47,377 nt of DNA from contig NZ_CAMFJF010000030.1 in NCBI RefSeq assembly GCF_945956895.1, positions 1-47,377 of the forward strand. The letters run 5' to 3'. Every line of letters begins with the position of its first letter. Position 1 is the first letter of the stretch. The notes under the pieces were generated by a model, which was not told the DNA's origin, did not search any database, and saw nothing but the letters and a program-made list of their open reading frames with translations. This DNA is from an uncultured Allobosea sp. (GTDB lineage Bacteria > Pseudomonadota > Alphaproteobacteria > Rhizobiales > Beijerinckiaceae). This document shows positions 33,848-41,879 of this stretch, one piece after another. The position numbers were made by a program, and so were the translations under genes.

Positions 33848-34585
33848 CGCATCTCCCTGTTCAGGCGCCAGCCGGACCCCGACCGGATCGAGGTCGTGCA
33901 TGCCGGCACGCGCTATGCCGTTCTGGTCAAGCGCCGCGCCGCCGCGCGGCGGATGACGCTGCGCGTCTCGCAGGCGACCGGCGAGATTACGCTGACCTTG
34001 CCCGAGCGCGCCGATTTCGCGGCCGGCCGCACCTTCGCCGAGAACCATGGCGGCTGGATCGCGGCGCGCTTGGCCAAGCGCCCGCGCCCGGTGCCCTTCG
34101 AGCCCGGCCAGAGCATACCGCTCCGCGGCGTGCCGCATCGTATCGTCCACTGGTCGAAAGCGCGCGGGCTGACGCAGGCGACGCGCGACACCGATGGCGC
34201 GCCCGTCATCGCAGTGGCCGGCGATGCCGCCCATGTCGCGCGCCGGGTCAAGGATTTCCTGCGGAAGCTCGCGCTCGAGGATATCGAGAAGGCGGTGCGC
34301 CGCCACACCGCGACGCTCGGCATCTCCGCCCGCAAAATCACCATCCGCGACACGACGAGCCGTTGGGGCTCCTGCTCCTCTCAAAGGGACCTCAGTTTCT
34401 CATGGCGGTTGATCCTGGCGCCGTCCCCGGTGCTCGATTATCTCGCGGCCCATGAAGTGGCGCATCTCAAGGAGATGAACCACTCGCATCGCTTCTGGGC
34501 GTTGACCCACAAGCTCTGCCCCCATACCGAGGAGGCGGAGGTCTGGCTGAAGCGCCATGGCGCCAGCCTGCACGGCTATGGCTGA
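33845..34585 (+). CDS. SprT/YgjP-type zinc metalloprotease (DUF45)
   Basis: A 246-residue protein of the YgjP/SprT-like M48-related family. The zinc site is LDYLAAHEVAHLKEMNHSHRFW, with His-Glu-x-x-His and a downstream His. The preceding TTSRWGSCSSQRDLSFSWRL is the standard strand-loop of the family. An N-terminal beta-rich domain (residues 1-90) contains RRMTLRVSQATGEITLTLPE. Members are cytoplasmic and of unclear substrate. The initiation codon is part of a perfect hairpin (33813-33847) and shows no exposed Shine-Dalgarno sequence, which suggests conditional or weak translation. It lies 45 bases after phaZ and is co-directional. Confidence 0.88.
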   Translation: MRISLFRRQPDPDRIEVVHAGTRYAVLVKRRAAARRMTLRVSQATGEITLTLPERADFAAGRTFAENHGGWIAARLAKRPRPVPFEPGQSIPLRGVPHRIVHWSKARGLTQATRDTDGAPVIAVAGDAAHVARRVKDFLRKLALEDIEKAVRRHTATLGISARKITIRDTTSRWGSCSSQRDLSFSWRLILAPSPVLDYLAAHEVAHLKEMNHSHRFWALTHKLCPHTEEAEVWLKRHGASLHGYG

Positions 34586-34606
34586 TACCGGCGGCCGTAA
34601 TCTGCC

Positions 34607-34694
34607 GTCATTGCGAGCGAAGCGAAGCAATCCACGGGGACGTAGCGCTCTGCCGCCCCTGGATTGCTTCGTCGCTTCGCTCCTCGCAATGACG
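34607..34694. repeat. palindromic intergenic repeat, family A (copy 3)
   Basis: It starts GTCATTGCGAGCGAAG and ends CTCCTCGCAATGACG, with inner arms AAGCAATCCA and TGGATTGCTTC. The centre shares GACGTAG-GCTCTGCCGCCCC with copies 2, 4 and 5, so these are close relatives. It lies just past the metalloprotease gene. Confidence 0.8.
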
Positions 34695-34809
34695 GTGGGA
34701 ACGTAGGCGGCGATAGCCGACGGCTTGAGCGGCTGCCGCAATTCCGCCGTTAACCACTTTCTGAAACCTGCCACCGCACACTGAAGGCCGATTCGCTTTC
34801 AGCGTGAGT

Positions 34810-35031
34810 ATGCCTATGGGTCAGGTCATTGCGTTCCGCCTTCCGCAACAGCCGGCAGCCGCTCCCGAGCCGGTGCTCGGCCTGATGTCCGCCGTTGATT
34901 TCGCCCTGCGCGATCTCGCCGAGATTCTCCCCCATATCGCGCTGGATTCGGTGCGCCAGCAGGCCGAAGCCTGCCGTGCGATGCTGGCGCAGGCCTTCGA
35001 TGCCGAGATCGAGGCAGAGCTCGGCAACTGA
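34810..35031 (+). CDS. small protein of unknown function (73 residues)
   Basis: A short acidic, alanine-rich protein. The opening MPMGQVIAFRLPQQPAAAPE is followed by a predicted helical part, VLGLMSAVDFALRDLAEILP and VRQQAEACRAMLAQAFDAEI. No family is recognised and no signal or membrane segment is seen. Starts at a GTG (34804) or a second ATG (34816) are also possible; no strong ribosome binding site decides. TTAACCA, a CtrA-like half-site, lies about 55 bases upstream. The coding call rests on sustained codon bias and the strong hairpin that follows. Confidence 0.55.
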   Translation: MPMGQVIAFRLPQQPAAAPEPVLGLMSAVDFALRDLAEILPHIALDSVRQQAEACRAMLAQAFDAEIEAELGN

Positions 35032-35080
35032 AGCATTTTCGAGCGAAGTGGGCACCGGTTCGCGTGAAGAAAATGCGATA
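35031..35080. repeat. Rhizobiales-type intergenic element
   Basis: The arms GCATTTTC (35033) and GAAAATGC (35069) enclose GAGCGAAGTGGGCACCGGTT-type sequence and CGCGTGAA. This combination recurs in many Rhizobiales genomes and is recalled from general knowledge. Only one copy is in this window. It directly follows the small gene's stop codon. Confidence 0.6.
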
Positions 35081-35090
35081 AACAAGAATT

Positions 35091-35131
35091 CAGGGCCTTT
35101 CCCGATGTCAGAGAAATCGGGAAAGGCCCTG
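35091..35131. terminator. 16-base perfect stem-loop
   Basis: CAGGGCCTTTCCCGAT pairs with ATCGGGAAAGGCCCTG at all 16 positions around a 9-base loop. It lies 60 bases after the small gene and 120 bases before the amidohydrolase gene. On the complementary strand the stem is followed by T-rich sequence (AATTCTTGTTTAT), so a leftward terminator is better supported than a rightward one. Confidence 0.6.
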
Positions 35132-35250
35132 ATCTCGCGCTCGCGCATGCCGCCCCGGCGATGACGCGGGTTGCCGAAGCGGCTGAAGTGTCGAACCTTT
35201 CCGGAAAGAGCCGGTGATCCGCCGGCGAAACAGCCTGGGAGGCTTCATCC

Positions 35251-36411
35251 GTGTTCCTGACCAACAGCGATATGGTCGATCTCGTCGATCTCCGGCATCG
35301 GCTGCATCGCAGGCATGAAGTCTCGGGCGAGGAGCGCGAGACCGCCGCGACCATCGTCGAATTCCTGAAGCCGACCGGCCCGGACCGCATCGTCACCGAA
35401 CTCGGCGGCCATGGCGTCGCCGCGATCTACGAGGGCGCCGAACCCGGCCCGACCGTCCTGATCCGCGCCGAGCTCGACGCGCTGCCGATCGAAGAGCTTT
35501 CAGACAGCGACCACCGCTCCGAAATCCCCGGCAAGGGCCATCTCTGCGGCCATGACGGCCATATGACCATCCTCGCCGGCCTCGCGCGTGGCCTGCAGCG
35601 CAACCCGCCGAAGAAGGGCCGCGCGATCCTGCTGTTCCAGCCGGCGGAAGAGACCGGCGCGGGCGCCGCCGCCGTCATGGCCGATCCGAAATTCGAGGAG
35701 ATCGTGCCGGACTATGCCTTCTCCCTGCATAATCGCCCCGGCGTTCCGGTCGGCCATGCCCGCATTTCGGAAGGCGCCGCCAATTGTGCCTCGCGCGGCA
35801 TCAAGATCATCCTGACCGGCGAGACCTCGCATGCCTCGACACCGGAGCATGGCCGTTCGCCGGCCCCAGCCATCGCGTCGCTGATCCCGGCCCTGACCGC
35901 GCTGGGACCGGGCGGCTCGCTCGACGCCAATTTCCGGCTGGTCACCGTGACCCATGTCGAGATCGGCGAGCAGGCTTTCGGCATCGCGCCGGGCCATGGC
36001 GAGCTCTGGGCGACGCTGCGTACCGTCAACGACGCGCAGATGGGCGCGCTCTGCGAAGCCGCCGAAAAGCTGGCGCGCGAGGCGGCCGAGGCCGGCCGGC
36101 TGACCGTCGAGATCAGCTATCACGACATCTTCCACCATTGCGAGAACGAGCCGGAAGCCGTCGCGATGCTGCGCCGGGCGATGGACGAGGAGAAGGTGCC
36201 GCATGGCCCGACGCCGCCCTCGCGCGGCTCGGAGGATTTCGGCTTGTTCGGGCGCCGCTCCAAATCGGCGATGTTCCTGCTCGGCTCCGGCGAGACGGCG
36301 CATCTGCACAATCCGGATTTCGATTTTCCGGATGACGCGATCGGCCCCGGCGCGCGCGTCTTCATGCGAGCCTTGCGCAATCTGCTCGGCGAAGCCCGGC
36401 CGCAGGGCTGA
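35251..36411 (+). CDS. M20 family amidohydrolase/peptidase (M20D, aminoacylase-like)
   Basis: A 386-residue metal-dependent amidohydrolase. Key metal and catalytic segments are RAELDALPIEE, the GHLCGHDGHM motif with Cys and His ligands, FQPAEETGAGAAAVM with the catalytic Glu pair, a His in TGETSHASTPEHGRSP and the C-terminal HLHNPDFDF. The set matches hippurate hydrolase, N-acyl-amino-acid amidohydrolase and carboxypeptidase M20D. The start is GTG at 35251 with GGGAGG 8 bases upstream. It lies 11 bases before the D-aminopeptidase gene, forming an operon with that and a peptide-binding protein. It probably removes an acyl group from, or trims, a small peptide-like nutrient. Confidence 0.9.
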   Translation: MFLTNSDMVDLVDLRHRLHRRHEVSGEERETAATIVEFLKPTGPDRIVTELGGHGVAAIYEGAEPGPTVLIRAELDALPIEELSDSDHRSEIPGKGHLCGHDGHMTILAGLARGLQRNPPKKGRAILLFQPAEETGAGAAAVMADPKFEEIVPDYAFSLHNRPGVPVGHARISEGAANCASRGIKIILTGETSHASTPEHGRSPAPAIASLIPALTALGPGGSLDANFRLVTVTHVEIGEQAFGIAPGHGELWATLRTVNDAQMGALCEAAEKLAREAAEAGRLTVEISYHDIFHHCENEPEAVAMLRRAMDEEKVPHGPTPPSRGSEDFGLFGRRSKSAMFLLGSGETAHLHNPDFDFPDDAIGPGARVFMRALRNLLGEARPQG

Positions 36412-36422
36412 GGAAGCAAGAC

Positions 36423-37931
36423 ATGGCTCTGGACTGGACCCGCGCCGCGACCCGCGCGCAGGAGATCGTCGCGAATTGGCAGCGCGAGGCGGGGCCGGGC
36501 GGTGCCGTCGTGCTCTTCGATCGCGACGGGGTGCGCGAGGCTTTTGCCGGCGGCCTCGCCAGCATCGACTATGGCGTGGCCTTCACGCCGCAGACGCCGA
36601 ACCGCTTCGCCTCGATCAGCAAGCATGTGCTGGCGGTCGCATTGTTGCGCGCCGGCGTGCCGCTCGATGCCCCGCTCGGGCATTGGCTGAAGGACTTGCC
36701 GGCGCCGCTCGCCGAGGTCGAGTTCGGCCGCGCCCTCGACATGACCGGCGCCCTGCCGGACATGATGGAGTCTCTCTGGCAGCAGGGCGTGCCCTTCACC
36801 GCGACATTGAGCGCCGACGAGGTTTTCGCGCTGGCATGCCGCTTCCCCTCGCTCAGTGCCGAGCCCGGCACGGAGATGGCCTATTCCAATACCGGCTGGC
36901 GGCTCGGCCAGCGCATCCTGGAGCAGGTCACAGGCAAACCCTACAGCCGGATCGTCGCCGAATTGTCCGGCGAGCTCGGTCTCTCCTTCCGCTTGCCTTA
37001 TGATTCCTCGGAGATCGTTCCCGGCCTCGCCACCGGCTATTGGGCTGACGGCACGGCCTGGCGGCGTGGCCATTACGGCTTCCATTTCTCCGCCTCCGGC
37101 GGCATCGCCGGCTCCGCCAATGATCTCGCCGGCTGGGCCTCGGCCCTGCTGGCGGGCCGTGGCCCGCTCGCCGGCATGCTGGAACGCCTGACGGCGCCGC
37201 GTCATTTCACTGACGGCAGCGAGAGTGTCTATCGTTTGGGCCTCGTCTGCAGCCGGCTCGGCGAGACGGCTATCGTCGGCCATGGCGGTTCGTTGACGGG
37301 CTATCGCAACCATTTCTGGATGTCGCCCGCTCATGGCGTCGGCGTCGTCGTGCTGACCAATCGCGAGGAAGAGGCACTCTGGCCGGCCCTGAGCGTGCTC
37401 GCGGCCCTGCTCGGGCAGGAGCTTCCGACGATCGCGGATGCGCCGGTCGGCCTGTTCGCCAGCGACGAAGGGCCGTTCTGGGCTGAACTCGCCGCGGATT
37501 CGATCAGCTTCATGGGCGGTTACGAGCACCTCGTCACCGATGGCGATGGCGGCCTGCGCAGCCTGCCGGCCTATCTCGATATCCGGCTCAAGCGTGACGG
37601 CGAGGAACGCCTCGCCGGCATGATCGGCGGCATCAAGCGTTCGCTTCGGCGCGTGCCGGCCGATACGCCGCTCGATCAGCGGCTGGTCGGGCGCTGGCGT
37701 GAGCCGTTGTTCGGCACGGAGATCGAAATCCGTGCCGATGGTACGGCCCTGATGCCGTGGCCTTCCGGCGGGACCGTGTCGCAATTGACGCCGCTGCCGA
37801 ACGGTCGTGCGCTCGCCGATCTCCTGCACGGTCCCTGGCGGGCACGGCCCTGCCTTTGGCTCGATGCGGAAGGTGGCTTGCGGGTTGCCGGCCACCGGGC
37901 AAGAATTTTGCAAATGAAACGCGCCGGCTGA
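36423..37931 (+). CDS. dap: D-aminopeptidase (DAP type, penicillin-binding-protein fold)
   Basis: A 502-residue serine peptidase of family S12. Ser64-x-x-Lys67 (SISK), Tyr154-x-Asn156 (YSN) and His287-x-Gly289 (HGG) are the three catalytic motifs. Their positions agree to within two residues with those of Ochrobactrum anthropi DAP (Ser62, Lys65, Tyr153, His287), and the length is close to its 520. The C-terminal part (about 340-502) fits the two beta-barrel domains that shape DAP specificity. DAP releases D-residues from the N-terminus of peptides and amides. There is no signal peptide, so it acts in the cytoplasm on imported peptides. It lies between the M20 gene (11 bases) and a family 5 binding protein (57 bases). 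Confidence 0.85.
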   Translation: MALDWTRAATRAQEIVANWQREAGPGGAVVLFDRDGVREAFAGGLASIDYGVAFTPQTPNRFASISKHVLAVALLRAGVPLDAPLGHWLKDLPAPLAEVEFGRALDMTGALPDMMESLWQQGVPFTATLSADEVFALACRFPSLSAEPGTEMAYSNTGWRLGQRILEQVTGKPYSRIVAELSGELGLSFRLPYDSSEIVPGLATGYWADGTAWRRGHYGFHFSASGGIAGSANDLAGWASALLAGRGPLAGMLERLTAPRHFTDGSESVYRLGLVCSRLGETAIVGHGGSLTGYRNHFWMSPAHGVGVVVLTNREEEALWPALSVLAALLGQELPTIADAPVGLFASDEGPFWAELAADSISFMGGYEHLVTDGDGGLRSLPAYLDIRLKRDGEERLAGMIGGIKRSLRRVPADTPLDQRLVGRWREPLFGTEIEIRADGTALMPWPSGGTVSQLTPLPNGRALADLLHGPWRARPCLWLDAEGGLRVAGHRARILQMKRAG

Positions 37932-37988
37932 GGCGGTTCCGCAGAGGGGCGGTGCCGCAGGGCCGGTGACGAAGGAGGAGAACGCCTG

Positions 37989-39578
37989 ATGCAACTGTCC
38001 CGTTTCACCGCCGCGCTGCTGCTGTCGGCGGCCGCGCTCCTGCCGTTTCCGGCATCGGCGCAGTCGCAGCCGGCTTCGAATCGCGTCCTGCGCGTCGCGC
38101 CGCATGCGGATCTCAAGACGCTCGATCCCGTAGCGGCCTCGATCGTCATCACCCGCATGCATGGGCTGATGATCTACGAGACGCTCTTCGCCTGGGATTC
38201 GAACCTCCAGCCCAAGCCGCAGATGGTCGAGAGCTTCGAGACCTCGCCGGACAAGCTGACCTGGACCTTCAAGCTCCGTCCCGGCCTGAAATTCCACGAT
38301 GGCCAGCCGGTGACGACCAAGGACGTCATCGCCTCGCTCGGCCGCTGGATGAAGCGCGACACCATCGGCGGCAAGCTCGCGGAATATACCGACGGGATGG
38401 AGGTGGTGGACGATGCCACCTTCCGCCTCAAGCTGAAGCGACCGATGGCGCTGGTGCCCTTCGCGCTGGGTTCCGCCGTCGGCCAGATCCCGGTGATCAT
38501 GCGCGAGTCCGACGCCAAGTCCGACCCGATGAAGCCGATCACCGAGACGATCGGCTCCGGCCCGTTCAAGTTCAATCGCGAGGATTGGCGCAGCGGCTCG
38601 AAGGTCGTCTACGACCGCAATCCCGATTACGTCCCGCGCTCCGAGCCAGCCGATGGCCTTGCCGGCGGGCGCGTCGTCAAGGTCGATCGCGTCGAATGGC
38701 AGATCATGCCGGACGCGGCGACCGCCGCCGCCGCGCTCCAGACCGGCGAGATCGACATCTGGGAACAGCCGAGCCAGGACCTGATCCCGGTCATCTCGAC
38801 CAACAAGCAGGTCAAGGTCGACCGCTATTCCAATCTCGCCAACCAGGTGATGCTGCGGCCGAACCATCTCCACCCGCCCTTTGACAATCCGAAGGCCAGA
38901 CTTGCTTTGGCCTATGCGACCGAGCAGGCCGATTTCCTCGCGGCCGGCTTCGGCGACGAGGAATGGTGGAAGCGCTGCAACGCCTATTTCGTCTGCGGCG
39001 GTCCAAACGGCACGGAAGTCGGGACCGAAGGCTATGCCAAGCCCAATCTCGACAAGGCGCGCGAACTGCTGAAGGAGAGCGGCTACAAGGGCGAGAAGCT
39101 CGTCCTGACCACCAGTAACGACATCGCCCCGATCGGCCGCATGGCCGAGGTTGCCGCTTCCCAGCTCAAGGCCGTCGGCTTCAATGTCGATGTGCAGTTC
39201 TCCGATTGGGGCGCCGTCACCACCCGCCAGCAGAACAAGAGCGCGCCGGATCAGGGCGGCTGGAACCTCTTCGTCACCTATGCCTCGGGCGCGACCATGC
39301 AATCGCCCCTGACCAATATCGGCACGAACATGGCCTGCGAGCGGGCCTGGGCCGGCTGGCCCTGCGATGCCGAGGCCGAGAAGCTGCGCGGCGCCTTCGT
39401 CGATGCCCCCGACGATGCCAGCCGCAAGGTCGCGCTGGAGGCCTTGCACAAGCGCCTGGCCGAAATGCAGCCCTATCGCGTGCTCGGCCAGTTCGACCAG
39501 CCCTATGCCCGGCGCACCAATGTCGTCGGCGTGCTGGCAGCCCCCGTCATGCTGTTCTGGAACGTCGAGAAGAAGTGA
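37989..39578 (+). CDS. ABC transporter substrate-binding protein, family 5 (second copy)
   Basis: A 529-residue binding protein with a Sec signal (QLSRFTAALLLSAAALLPFP, cleavage near ASAQS), unlike the Tat-type signal of the paralogue at 12848-14449. SBP_bac_5 landmarks are VLRVAPHADLKTLDPVAASI, KLTWTFKLRPGLKFHDGQPV and YDRNPDYVPRSEP, and the two proteins share the DQGGWN segment near the C-terminal domain. AAGGAGGAG precedes the ATG. It follows the D-aminopeptidase gene in one operon, but no permease or ATPase gene follows, so it must feed permeases encoded elsewhere, possibly the DppBC pair at 10835-12671. A peptide containing D-amino acids is a reasonable guess for the ligand. Confidence 0.92.
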   Translation: MQLSRFTAALLLSAAALLPFPASAQSQPASNRVLRVAPHADLKTLDPVAASIVITRMHGLMIYETLFAWDSNLQPKPQMVESFETSPDKLTWTFKLRPGLKFHDGQPVTTKDVIASLGRWMKRDTIGGKLAEYTDGMEVVDDATFRLKLKRPMALVPFALGSAVGQIPVIMRESDAKSDPMKPITETIGSGPFKFNREDWRSGSKVVYDRNPDYVPRSEPADGLAGGRVVKVDRVEWQIMPDAATAAAALQTGEIDIWEQPSQDLIPVISTNKQVKVDRYSNLANQVMLRPNHLHPPFDNPKARLALAYATEQADFLAAGFGDEEWWKRCNAYFVCGGPNGTEVGTEGYAKPNLDKARELLKESGYKGEKLVLTTSNDIAPIGRMAEVAASQLKAVGFNVDVQFSDWGAVTTRQQNKSAPDQGGWNLFVTYASGATMQSPLTNIGTNMACERAWAGWPCDAEAEKLRGAFVDAPDDASRKVALEALHKRLAEMQPYRVLGQFDQPYARRTNVVGVLAAPVMLFWNVEKK

Positions 39579-39598
39579 GGGGCGAAGGGACACAGCCC

Positions 39599-39686
39599 GT
39601 CATTGCGAGCGCAGCGAAGCAATCCAGGGGGGCGTAGAGCTCTGCCGCCCCTGGATTGCTTCGTCGCTTCGCTCCTCGCAATGACG
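39599..39686. repeat. palindromic intergenic repeat, family A (copy 4)
   Basis: It starts GTCATTGCGAGCGCAGCG and ends CTCCTCGCAATGACG. The inner arms are GAAGCAATCCAGGGG and CCCCTGGATTGCTTC, with the central GGCGTAGAGCTCTGCCG. It is nearly identical to copy 5. It lies between the second binding protein and repeat family B copy 2. Confidence 0.8.
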
Positions 39687-39724
39687 ATTCAGCCAGGTCG
39701 GAAACGGTCCTGGCCCTTTGAATG

Positions 39725-39838
39725 GTCGTCCCGGACAAGCGGCGTCAGCCGCGCCGATCCGGGATCCATGCCTGAGCCTCTATTGGATGCGCTCCGGCAT
39801 GGATTCCGGGTCTTCGCTGCGCTCCGCCCGGGATGACG
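39725..39838. repeat. palindromic intergenic repeat, family B (copy 2)
   Basis: It opens GTCGTCCCGGACAAGCGGC and closes GCCCGGGATGACG, with inner arms GATCCGGGATCCATG and CATGGATTCCGGGTC. Together with the adjacent family A copy it fills the whole gap between the convergent binding-protein and epimerase genes. Confidence 0.75.
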
Positions 39839-39852
39839 GCACGGTTGAAACG

Positions 39853-40728
39853 CTACAGCGTCGCCCGCCAGACGAAATCGCGGCTCTCGCCCGGCGCCAG
39901 CGTGAGGATGCCGGGCTTTTCCGCGATTTCGCCCTGCCAGCCGGCGGGGCTCGCCATGCTGTACCAGGGCTCGATGCACAGGAACGGGGCGCCTGACGGC
40001 TTCGACCAGATGCCGAGATCTTTGTAGCCCTCCCAGCTCACGGTCAGGGCGCGGCTCTCCCGCCCTGACGCGTCGAGCGCGGCGAAGCGCACCGAGCGAT
40101 TGGCCGTATCGGGAATCACGATCGCGTCGTTGATGAAGAGGCGCTCGTCGAGAGCGAGTTCCTTGCCGGTAAAGGGCAAGGGAATTGGCGCGGTCAGCAG
40201 GCCTGCCTCGACGCCAAGTCCCTGACCCGGCTCGGCCTGCGGGAACGTCAGGCGATGCGCCTGTTTCGCGATGCCCTCGGTTAGCGGCCAGAGGAAGGCC
40301 GGATGCGCGCCGACGCCGCAGATCAAGGGTACCTCGGCCGGATTGCTCACGCGCGAGGTCACGGTCAACGTATCGCCCGCAACCGCGTAGATCATCTGCA
40401 GCACGAAGCGGAACGGGTAGATCGCCAGCGTCTCCGGGCTCTCCCGCAATTCCAGAACGGCCCGGTCCGCACCGCGTTCGGCCCAGCTGAACAGGCTGTC
40501 GCGGGCGAAGCCGTGCTGGGTCAGCCGATAGGAGCGACCCTCATGGATGAGCGTGTCATCGGTGAGGCGCCCGACGACCGGGAACAGCACCGGCGCATGG
40601 CGCGGCCATTCCGGCCCGCCGTTCCAGAGCGCCGGTCCCTTGGCATCGGCGAGCGCGATCAACTCGCCGCCCTGCACCCGCACCGTCGCGCGCAGCCGGT
40701 CGGAAGCAATCTCGTGGGTCTCGCTCAT
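39853..40728 (-). CDS. aldose 1-epimerase family protein
   Basis: A 291-residue galactose-mutarotase-fold protein. The catalytic residues of the family are visible as His in GVGAHPAFLWPL and Glu in FLCIEPWYSMA, with Arg and His in the FPVVGRLTDD and LTQHGFARDS stretches typical of the LacX/YeaD-like subgroup. It probably interconverts anomers of an aldose or related sugar. Three ATGs follow one another at 40734, 40731 and 40728; the last is preferred because ACGGAG lies about 6 bases before it. It is divergent from an orphan TRAP binding protein, which hints at a sugar-acid or sugar-related nutrient. Confidence 0.85.
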   Translation of the reverse strand: MSETHEIASDRLRATVRVQGGELIALADAKGPALWNGGPEWPRHAPVLFPVVGRLTDDTLIHEGRSYRLTQHGFARDSLFSWAERGADRAVLELRESPETLAIYPFRFVLQMIYAVAGDTLTVTSRVSNPAEVPLICGVGAHPAFLWPLTEGIAKQAHRLTFPQAEPGQGLGVEAGLLTAPIPLPFTGKELALDERLFINDAIVIPDTANRSVRFAALDASGRESRALTVSWEGYKDLGIWSKPSGAPFLCIEPWYSMASPAGWQGEIAEKPGILTLAPGESRDFVWRATL

Positions 40729-40869
40729 CATCATCTCCGTCGGCGTACTCTCTTCCCGATAGCCGATCGACATCGATGAAATCCACTGGGGTTCCACCTG
40801 GACGCGCTCGCCTCTTGCGGCGGAGCGCGTTTCGCGCGATCCCGCTGCATGCGCCGAAGGAGGCACGCC

Positions 40870-41856
40870 TTGCTGATCACCCGCCGCCAGTTCGCCGCAG
40901 GCTCGCTCGCCGCGCCCGCCATCCTGAGGAGCGGGCAGGCTTTCGCTGCTGGCCGGCCCGTGACCGTGGCGTCGCTGATGGGCGAGGACAAGCCGGAGAC
41001 GAAAATCTGGCGGCACATCGCCGAGATTCTCAACCGCACGGCGCCCGGCCGTTTCGACCTGCGGATCGTGCCCAATGCAGCCCTCGGCGGCGAGAAGGAG
41101 GTCGCGGAGGGCCTGCGCCTCGGCTCGATCCAGGCGGCGCTCTCGACCGTGTCCTCGCTCTCCGGCTGGGTGCCCGCGGGCCAGATCCTCGACCTCCCGT
41201 TCCTTTTCCGCGATCGCGGCCATCTCGCGCGCGTGCTGTCCGGGCCATTGGGGATCGAGCTCAGGAAGCTCTACGAGGCGCAGGGTTTCGTCGTGCCCGG
41301 CTTCATCAATTATGGCGCCCGCCATCTCCTCGCCAAGGAGCCGCTGACCACCCCCGCCTCGGTCAAGGGCAAGCGCATCCGCGTGATCCAGAGCCCCTTG
41401 CATACGGCGCTCTGGTCGGGCTTCGGCGCCTATCCGACGCCGATCCCGATCCCCGAGGCCTATAATGCGCTGAAAAGTGGCGTGGTCGATTGCATGGACC
41501 TGACCAAGTCCGCCTATGTCGGTTTCCGCCTTTATGAGGTCGTGCCCGTCGTGACCGAGACCGGCCATATCTGGGCGAGCGGCGTCGTGATGTTCGCCGC
41601 GCCCTTCTGGAAGGCGCTGGCGCCGCAGGATCGCGAAGCGCTGACGGCCGCAGTGACCGAAGGCATCGCCTATTTCGATGAGTTGATGCTGGCCGACGAG
41701 GAGGCCTCGATGGCGCGCGCGACGGCGGAGGGCGCCAGGACCGTGCCGGCCGAGGACCGACCCGGCTGGCAGAACGGCGCGCGCAAGGTCTGGGAGAGTT
41801 TCGCGCCGCAGCTCGGCGGCATGGCGGGAATCGAAGCCATCGCGCAGAGCCCTTGA
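40870..41856 (+). CDS. TRAP transporter substrate-binding protein (DctP family), orphan
   Basis: A 328-residue binding protein with a twin-arginine-type signal (LLITRRQFAAGSLAAPAILR). Typical DctP features are IVPNAALGGEKEVAEGLRLG, ILDLPFLFRDRGHLARVLSG, VKGKRIRVIQSPLHTALWSG with the ligand Arg, and PEAYNALKSGVVDCMDLTKS. The start is a TTG at 40870: GAAGGAGG sits exactly 6 bases upstream, while the ATG 21 bases further up (40849) would place that Shine-Dalgarno sequence inside the coding region. No DctQ or DctM gene accompanies it. A VOC gene follows after 23 bases, a pairing also seen in the operon at 24915-28443. Confidence 0.88.
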   Translation: MLITRRQFAAGSLAAPAILRSGQAFAAGRPVTVASLMGEDKPETKIWRHIAEILNRTAPGRFDLRIVPNAALGGEKEVAEGLRLGSIQAALSTVSSLSGWVPAGQILDLPFLFRDRGHLARVLSGPLGIELRKLYEAQGFVVPGFINYGARHLLAKEPLTTPASVKGKRIRVIQSPLHTALWSGFGAYPTPIPIPEAYNALKSGVVDCMDLTKSAYVGFRLYEVVPVVTETGHIWASGVVMFAAPFWKALAPQDREALTAAVTEGIAYFDELMLADEEASMARATAEGARTVPAEDRPGWQNGARKVWESFAPQLGGMAGIEAIAQSP

Positions 41857-41879
41857 GACCAGCATCGGGACTGAGAACC

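Noticed and set aside
36423..37931. Class C beta-lactamase
   Set aside because: It has the SxxK and YxN motifs, but the third motif is HGG rather than KTG, it has no signal peptide, and its length and motif positions fit D-aminopeptidase DAP.
36120..39593. A 1157-codon open frame on the minus strand opposite the peptide operon
   Set aside because: It covers the D-aminopeptidase and binding-protein genes on the other strand, which have clear motifs. Its own sequence shows low-complexity, charge-rich composition and no domain.
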